A DNA stretch of 8,674 nucleotides, from contig USJB01000043.1 in assembly GCA_900554905.1 (NCBI GenBank), positions 1 through 8,674 of the forward strand. Reading direction: 5' to 3'. The notes below the pieces were generated by a model. It made no database searches and was not told the DNA's origin. It saw only the letters and a program-made list of their open reading frames with translations. Source of the DNA: an uncultured Collinsella sp. GTDB lineage: Bacteria > Actinomycetota > Coriobacteriia > Coriobacteriales > Coriobacteriaceae. Below are positions 5,556-8,674 of the stretch, in pieces; the stretch's first letter is position 1, and every line of letters starts with the position of its first letter. The translations under genes and the position numbers were made by a program.

Positions 5556-6545
5556 ATGACAAACCACCACGCTGAAGACGGCGATAAGAAAAGCATTCTG
5601 GATGCCCGCATTGAGCGAGCATATGCAAACGAATATGACGCCGCCTTTGCCGCCGCGACCATCAAGAACTACGCGTCGCTACCGCTCGCGACGATCTTGG
5701 CCGACCACCCTCAACTGCTGAAGCGCTGCACAAAGATCATGGGCGACCCCGATATTCGCAAGCTGACAGACCCCTATGCCCCAAAACGCGACAACGATTC
5801 GTGCGTTCTTACCGTAGGCTGCCTAGCCCATATGCTTACGGCGCTCGACACGAAACTCAAGCTCGAATGGGAACCCGACGAGCGTCATGAACTCGAAAGC
5901 AAGCGGAACACCCTGCGCACCGCACTGTTCCTTCCGTTGGACGGCCTCAAGCGCTGCAACGTCGAGCTCAATACACAGGCGCGGCAAAAGCCCGGGACCA
6001 CGGGGCAGAAAACTCCAAGACCCCATGCGGCCATCGTCGACCGCAACCGATATAACCGCATGACTGCGCACTTTTCCGCCGAGGGAGCAGCCATAAGGAC
6101 GCTGATCGATCTGCTGTGCCTCCTGAGCATCAACGAGCTATTTGAGGGCTATCTCGCCCTTGTTCCCGCGACGGCACCCAAGTCGGTAGCAAAGATCATC
6201 GAGACCTGCAGACGCCAGTTTGAGCGCCATCGCAATGGCAGCGAGATGAGCGCCAGCATCGCGCAGTACTACGCGGCTCATTACAAAAATGACGGATGTG
6301 CCCCTGTCGAGCATCAGCTGCGGCTCGCCTGTCGCAACGCTCCATCGCTTTGGAGCCTTTGGTGCTTGCGAGCCGCACGAACAGGCAGCCTGTCCCACAA
6401 CCGAGCTCGATCTCAGGCTCGGACGAGCCCTGTAGCCCGCCAGCCCCTCCGCGGGCAACAATCCTATTCCACAACACAACCAACAGAAAGGAGTCCTCAT
6501 GGACACCAATCATTCCCCCATCATCAGTCCCCTCACCATGCGTGA
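5556..6545 (+). CDS. Unrecognised protein, first gene of the ClpP-VirD4 operon (possible frameshift near 6285)
   Basis: I do not recognise this 329-residue product. The ATG at 5556 is chosen because GGAG (5547-5550) lies 5 bases upstream; a longer reading from 5400 only adds a His/Gln-rich translation of the leader repeats. Residues 1-244 look like a soluble, charged, mostly helical protein with a basic linker around 144-158 and a hydrophobic helix around 181-203 (LIDLLCLLSINELFEGYLAL). The last part, from about 262, changes to Arg/Ser/Pro/His/Gln-rich sequence and runs 47 bp into the next gene across its ribosome binding site. Around an A5 run at 6285-6289 the reading could instead shift by one base and end at the TAG at 6433-6435, giving about 292 residues with a more natural C-terminus. 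As first gene of the operon it may be an adaptor, substrate or regulator of the protease and ATPase that follow. Confidence 0.7.
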   Translation: MTNHHAEDGDKKSILDARIERAYANEYDAAFAAATIKNYASLPLATILADHPQLLKRCTKIMGDPDIRKLTDPYAPKRDNDSCVLTVGCLAHMLTALDTKLKLEWEPDERHELESKRNTLRTALFLPLDGLKRCNVELNTQARQKPGTTGQKTPRPHAAIVDRNRYNRMTAHFSAEGAAIRTLIDLLCLLSINELFEGYLALVPATAPKSVAKIIETCRRQFERHRNGSEMSASIAQYYAAHYKNDGCAPVEHQLRLACRNAPSLWSLWCLRAARTGSLSHNRARSQARTSPVARQPLRGQQSYSTTQPTERSPHGHQSFPHHQSPHHA

Positions 6546-7116
6546 ATCCGCCCGAGGTATCACGCTTACCAGCATTTACGATGAGATGCTCGCCCGTCGC
6601 GAGCTCTCCGTCATGGGAAACATCGAAACCCCGATGGCCCACGACCTATGCCAGCAGATCCGCCTGCTCGATGCCACCGACCCCAGCCGCCCCATCACCA
6701 TATTTGTCGCCAGCGCCGGCGGAAGCGTGCGATCGGGTCTTGCGATCTATGACGCCATGCGCCTCGCATCGTGCCCCATCCGCACCGTCTGCTTGGAATT
6801 CGCCGCGTCCATGGGCGCCGTGATCTTTATGGGCGGCGACAATCGCCGTATGGCGCCCCATGCAGAGCTCATGATTCACGACCCGCTGATCCCCCAGGGG
6901 GCAGGCGGCTCGGCACTTGCGCTGCAGGAAACCAGCCGGCGTCTCATGCAGACCCGCAAGACCCTCACGCAAATCCTCTCGGACCGCAGCGGCCTCACGC
7001 CCAAGCGCATCCAGTCCCTCACCGCAAAAGACACCTACCTTTCGGCCGAGCGCGCCGTCGAGCTCGGCTTTGCCCACGAAATCCTCTCGACCACCAAGGA
7101 GGTCGCCCATGTCTAA
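6499..7116 (+). CDS. ClpP-family serine protease, second gene of the ClpP-VirD4 operon
   Basis: A 205-residue protein matching ClpP over its full length. It has an N-terminal segment GITLTSIYDEMLARRELSVMG (20-40) like that of ClpP, the oxyanion-loop region ASAGGSV (71-77), nucleophile S104 in FAASMGA, H127 in LMIHDPL, and D178 in TAKDTYLSAERAVELGF. The whole Ser-His-Asp triad is therefore present and the handle helix region follows H127. ClpP forms two stacked heptameric rings and degrades proteins fed by an AAA+ unfoldase. AAAGGAG (6487-6493) sets the start at 6499. No clpX, clpA or clpC is adjacent; instead the next gene, overlapping by 8 bp, is a VirD4-type ATPase. This is therefore probably a specialised paralogue and not the housekeeping clpP, so I give no symbol. 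The GGSV loop is preceded by VASA where classical ClpPs have INSP. Confidence 0.93.
   Translation: MDTNHSPIISPLTMRESARGITLTSIYDEMLARRELSVMGNIETPMAHDLCQQIRLLDATDPSRPITIFVASAGGSVRSGLAIYDAMRLASCPIRTVCLEFAASMGAVIFMGGDNRRMAPHAELMIHDPLIPQGAGGSALALQETSRRLMQTRKTLTQILSDRSGLTPKRIQSLTAKDTYLSAERAVELGFAHEILSTTKEVAHV
7096..7103 (+). promoter_or_regulatory. Ribosome binding site inside the ClpP-like gene for the VirD4-like gene
   Basis: AAGGAGGT is a perfect Shine-Dalgarno sequence 5 bases before the ATG at 7109-7111. It settles the start of the ATPase gene inside the end of the protease gene and points to coupled translation of the two. Confidence 0.85.
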
Positions 7117-8413
7117 CCTCGCCAGCCGCCTCGCCGCATCTGAGTCCGCATCGTCCACCATCCTCGCCAAGGATCGAACGCTTTCCTGCGACACCCGCCA
7201 AACGGGACTCAACAACAACGCACTTGTGATCGGCCCCTCGGGAGCCGGCAAGACCCGAAACGTCCTCAAGCCCAACCTGCTGCAAATGAACGCAAGCTAC
7301 ATCGTGCTCGACACCAAAGGCACGCTCTGTCGCGAAGTGGGACCCGTGCTGGCAGCCCACGGCTACCGCGTGCAATGTCTCAACTTCGCCGACCTCAACA
7401 CCGTCCCGGCCCTTGCGCCCGGCATCGAGCGCTGCGGCTACAACCCCCTGAGGCACATTCGCCGCAAGGCGGACGGCAGGCCCAACCAGCAGGACATCCT
7501 CTCGGTGGCAAAGGCCATCTGCCCCATCGAGGACAACAACCAGCCTTTTTGGGATCATGCGGCGGCAAACCTGCTGTCGTGTCTTATCGCCTACGTCACC
7601 GAACAGCTACCCGCCGACGAGCAGACGATCAGCTCGGTCATCAAGCTGATCGAGCACCTGCAGGACGGTGCCACGGGTCGATTGTTTGACGACCTGATCA
7701 CGACCGACCCCCAAAGCTATGCCCTCTCGCTATGGCGGCGCTACGCCATTACGCAAAATGCCGAGCGCATGCACGCGAGCATCGTCGGCATCCTTGCCGA
7801 AAAGGTCATGTGTCTGGGATTCGACGGTGCGGCACAGCTCTATCGTGAGTGCCATCAGGTGGACTTCGCTTCCATGGGACACACCCCCTGCGCCCTGTTT
7901 GTAACCGTAAGCGATATTGACCGCAATCTCGATCCGCTGACCGGCCTCTTTATTACGCAGGCGTTTATGGGCCTCATTCGCGAAGCCGATAGGCAGCCCG
8001 ACGGCAGCCTGCCCGTGCCCGTGCGCTTTATGCTCGATGACTTCGCAAATCTGCAGATCCCCCAGATCGACAACGTGCTCTCGATTATCCGAAGCCGCAA
8101 CATCTGGGCAACGCTGCTGCTGCAGTCGACCAACCAGCTCGATGCGCTCTATGGCGAGGCACGCGCACGCTCCATCATGGGCAACTGCGACACGCATCTG
8201 GTGCTGGCGTTCCAGGATCCCGAGAGTGCCCGGGTGTTTTCCGACCGCGCCGACGCGCTGCCCAGCACGCTCATGGCGACGCCGATTGATCGCTCGTGGC
8301 TCTTTGTACGCGGTCGCACTCCCGAACAGGTCGAGCGCTTTAGGCTCGAAGACCATCCGCTCTACGAGGAGCTGCCCGAGGCGCAGCGAGGCCATGCGGA
8401 GGCCGAGATCTAG
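7109..8413 (+). CDS. VirD4/TraG-family ATPase without membrane anchor, third gene of the ClpP-VirD4 operon
   Basis: A 434-residue P-loop ATPase of the type IV coupling protein family. Walker A is GPSGAGKT (42-49). IVLDTKGTL (65-73) corresponds to the family's DPKG strand and is followed by GYRVQCLNF and YNPL. Walker B is RFMLDDFANL (306-315). LLLQSTNQLDALYGE (336-350) and IMGNCDTHLVLAFQD (356-370) match the C-terminal family motifs. VirD4/TraG proteins are hexameric motors that push DNA and proteins into a secretion channel. Here the usual N-terminal transmembrane helices are absent, the motor domain starts almost at once, and the protein is shorter than typical coupling proteins (about 600). 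The Walker B pair is DD, where the family normally has DE. The start at 7109 has a perfect ribosome binding site. With an 8-bp overlap to the protease gene, the two are probably co-translated and may work together. Family sure, role open. Confidence 0.9.
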   Translation: MSNLASRLAASESASSTILAKDRTLSCDTRQTGLNNNALVIGPSGAGKTRNVLKPNLLQMNASYIVLDTKGTLCREVGPVLAAHGYRVQCLNFADLNTVPALAPGIERCGYNPLRHIRRKADGRPNQQDILSVAKAICPIEDNNQPFWDHAAANLLSCLIAYVTEQLPADEQTISSVIKLIEHLQDGATGRLFDDLITTDPQSYALSLWRRYAITQNAERMHASIVGILAEKVMCLGFDGAAQLYRECHQVDFASMGHTPCALFVTVSDIDRNLDPLTGLFITQAFMGLIREADRQPDGSLPVPVRFMLDDFANLQIPQIDNVLSIIRSRNIWATLLLQSTNQLDALYGEARARSIMGNCDTHLVLAFQDPESARVFSDRADALPSTLMATPIDRSWLFVRGRTPEQVERFRLEDHPLYEELPEAQRGHAEAEI

Positions 8414-8460
8414 GCGCAGGGTTCTCGCAGCGCGCGGCGCCCCGGCGATGTTCCACAAAG

Positions 8461-8483
8461 GCCGTGCGCCCCGGGACCACGGC
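8461..8483 (+). other. Small hairpin after the VirD4-like gene
   Basis: GCCGTG (8461-8466) pairs with CACGGC (8478-8483) around an 11-base C/G-rich loop, 48 bases past the ATPase stop. No T-run follows on the plus strand. It may help end the operon transcript together with the larger hairpin that follows. Confidence 0.3.
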
Positions 8484-8522
8484 AAAGCAAAGGGGCCCGC
8501 ATCCGATAGGATACGGGCCCCT
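8484..8522 (-). terminator. Terminator hairpin between the convergent operon and pgi
   Basis: A 9-bp stem AGGGGCCCG/CGGGCCCCT (8491-8499 with 8514-8522) is extended after one mismatch by ATCC/GGAT around a GATA loop. On the minus strand it is followed by TTGCTTTG, so it probably ends the pgi transcript. On the plus strand there is no T-run, but the strong stem could still stop or stabilise the operon transcript. Confidence 0.7.
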
Positions 8523-8554
8523 GACTATAAGGCGCGATGCGTTAACAGCAGCGA

Positions 8555-8674
8555 CTACTTGCGGTGAGCGCGGTAGAACTCGATGAGCGCCTGGGTCGAA
8601 GCGTCCTGCTCGGCCTTGGCAGCGTCGTCGTGGAAGGCCGGAGTAATCTGCTTGGCAAGCTGCTTGCCCAGCTC
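8555..8674 (-). CDS. pgi: Glucose-6-phosphate isomerase, C-terminal 39 residues only
   Basis: The minus strand from the right edge encodes ELGKQLAKQITPAF and ends ASTQALIEFYRAHRK before a TAG at 8555-8557. The start of the fragment matches the conserved GVELGKQLA segment near the end of glucose-6-phosphate isomerases, and the ST..LI..Y pattern matches their C-terminal helix. The enzyme interconverts glucose 6-phosphate and fructose 6-phosphate in glycolysis. The rest of the gene lies outside the window. It converges on the ClpP-VirD4 operon with a terminator hairpin between, which marks a housekeeping border to the right of that operon. Confidence 0.8.
   Translation of the reverse strand, partial: ELGKQLAKQITPAFHDDAAKAEQDASTQALIEFYRAHRK

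Noticed and set aside
5097..5570. Minus-strand open frame of 157 codons with hydrophobic stretches in the intergenic region
   Set aside because: It crosses the leader repeats and promoter, has no ribosome binding site and no recognisable domain; the hydrophobicity comes from the reverse complement of CA-rich DNA.
6917..7108. 64-codon N-terminal extension of the VirD4-like gene
   Set aside because: The extension is an Arg/Ser/Pro-rich out-of-frame reading of the ClpP-like gene, and a perfect ribosome binding site supports the start at 7109.
6646..7275. Minus-strand open frame opposite the ClpP-like gene
   Set aside because: It is a shadow: the plus strand has complete ClpP motifs and the minus translation resembles no protein family.
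5556..8413. Complete integrative conjugative element
   Set aside because: Only a coupling-protein-like ATPase is present. No relaxase, mating-pair genes, integrase or attachment repeats are visible, and housekeeping genes lie close on both sides.

Overview
The window looks like chromosomal DNA of a high-GC, anaerobic, gut-type actinobacterium. Coriobacteriia, perhaps Collinsella, is my best guess. That is an inference from GC-rich third codon positions, strong AGGAGG-type ribosome binding sites, a YfcC-type carrier and two small HAD phosphatases. No rRNA, tRNA, CRISPR array, integrase or insertion sequence is visible.

Left part (1-3420, all minus strand): a GntR/HutC-type regulator (2605-3348) precedes a two-gene unit, a YfcC-family membrane carrier (924-2387) followed 9 bp later by an amidohydrolase (912-914 start, running off the left edge). 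The carrier probably brings in an amino-acid or carboxylate compound that the hydrolase processes, under control of the regulator. The regulator's own promoter appears to be built into the terminator hairpin of the gene before it. An 18-bp palindrome lies just upstream of the carrier gene and is a candidate operator.

Middle (3499-5065, minus strand): two HAD-superfamily hydrolases, a class IA (beta-phosphoglucomutase-like) enzyme and a Cof/YidA-type class IIB enzyme. They are separated by an intrinsic terminator. That terminator also shows that the class IA gene starts at a GTG at 4158 and not at the upstream ATG.

Right part (5066-8413, plus strand): a 490-base gene-free region with a candidate promoter, hairpins and CACATCA repeats leads into a tight three-gene operon. 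It encodes an unrecognised, probably helical protein (5556-6545, possibly frameshifted near its end), a ClpP-family serine protease with an intact catalytic triad (6499-7116), and a VirD4/TraG-family ATPase without a membrane anchor (7109-8413). The ATPase start overlaps the protease stop by 8 bp. No relaxase, type IV secretion gene or integrase is present, and the operon sits between housekeeping genes. A conjugation-type motor tied to a ClpP-type protease with no transfer genes is the most unusual thing here, and might be an undescribed motor-protease system. The final gene, converging from the right edge, is the 3' end of pgi (glucose-6-phosphate isomerase), separated from the operon by a long hairpin terminator.
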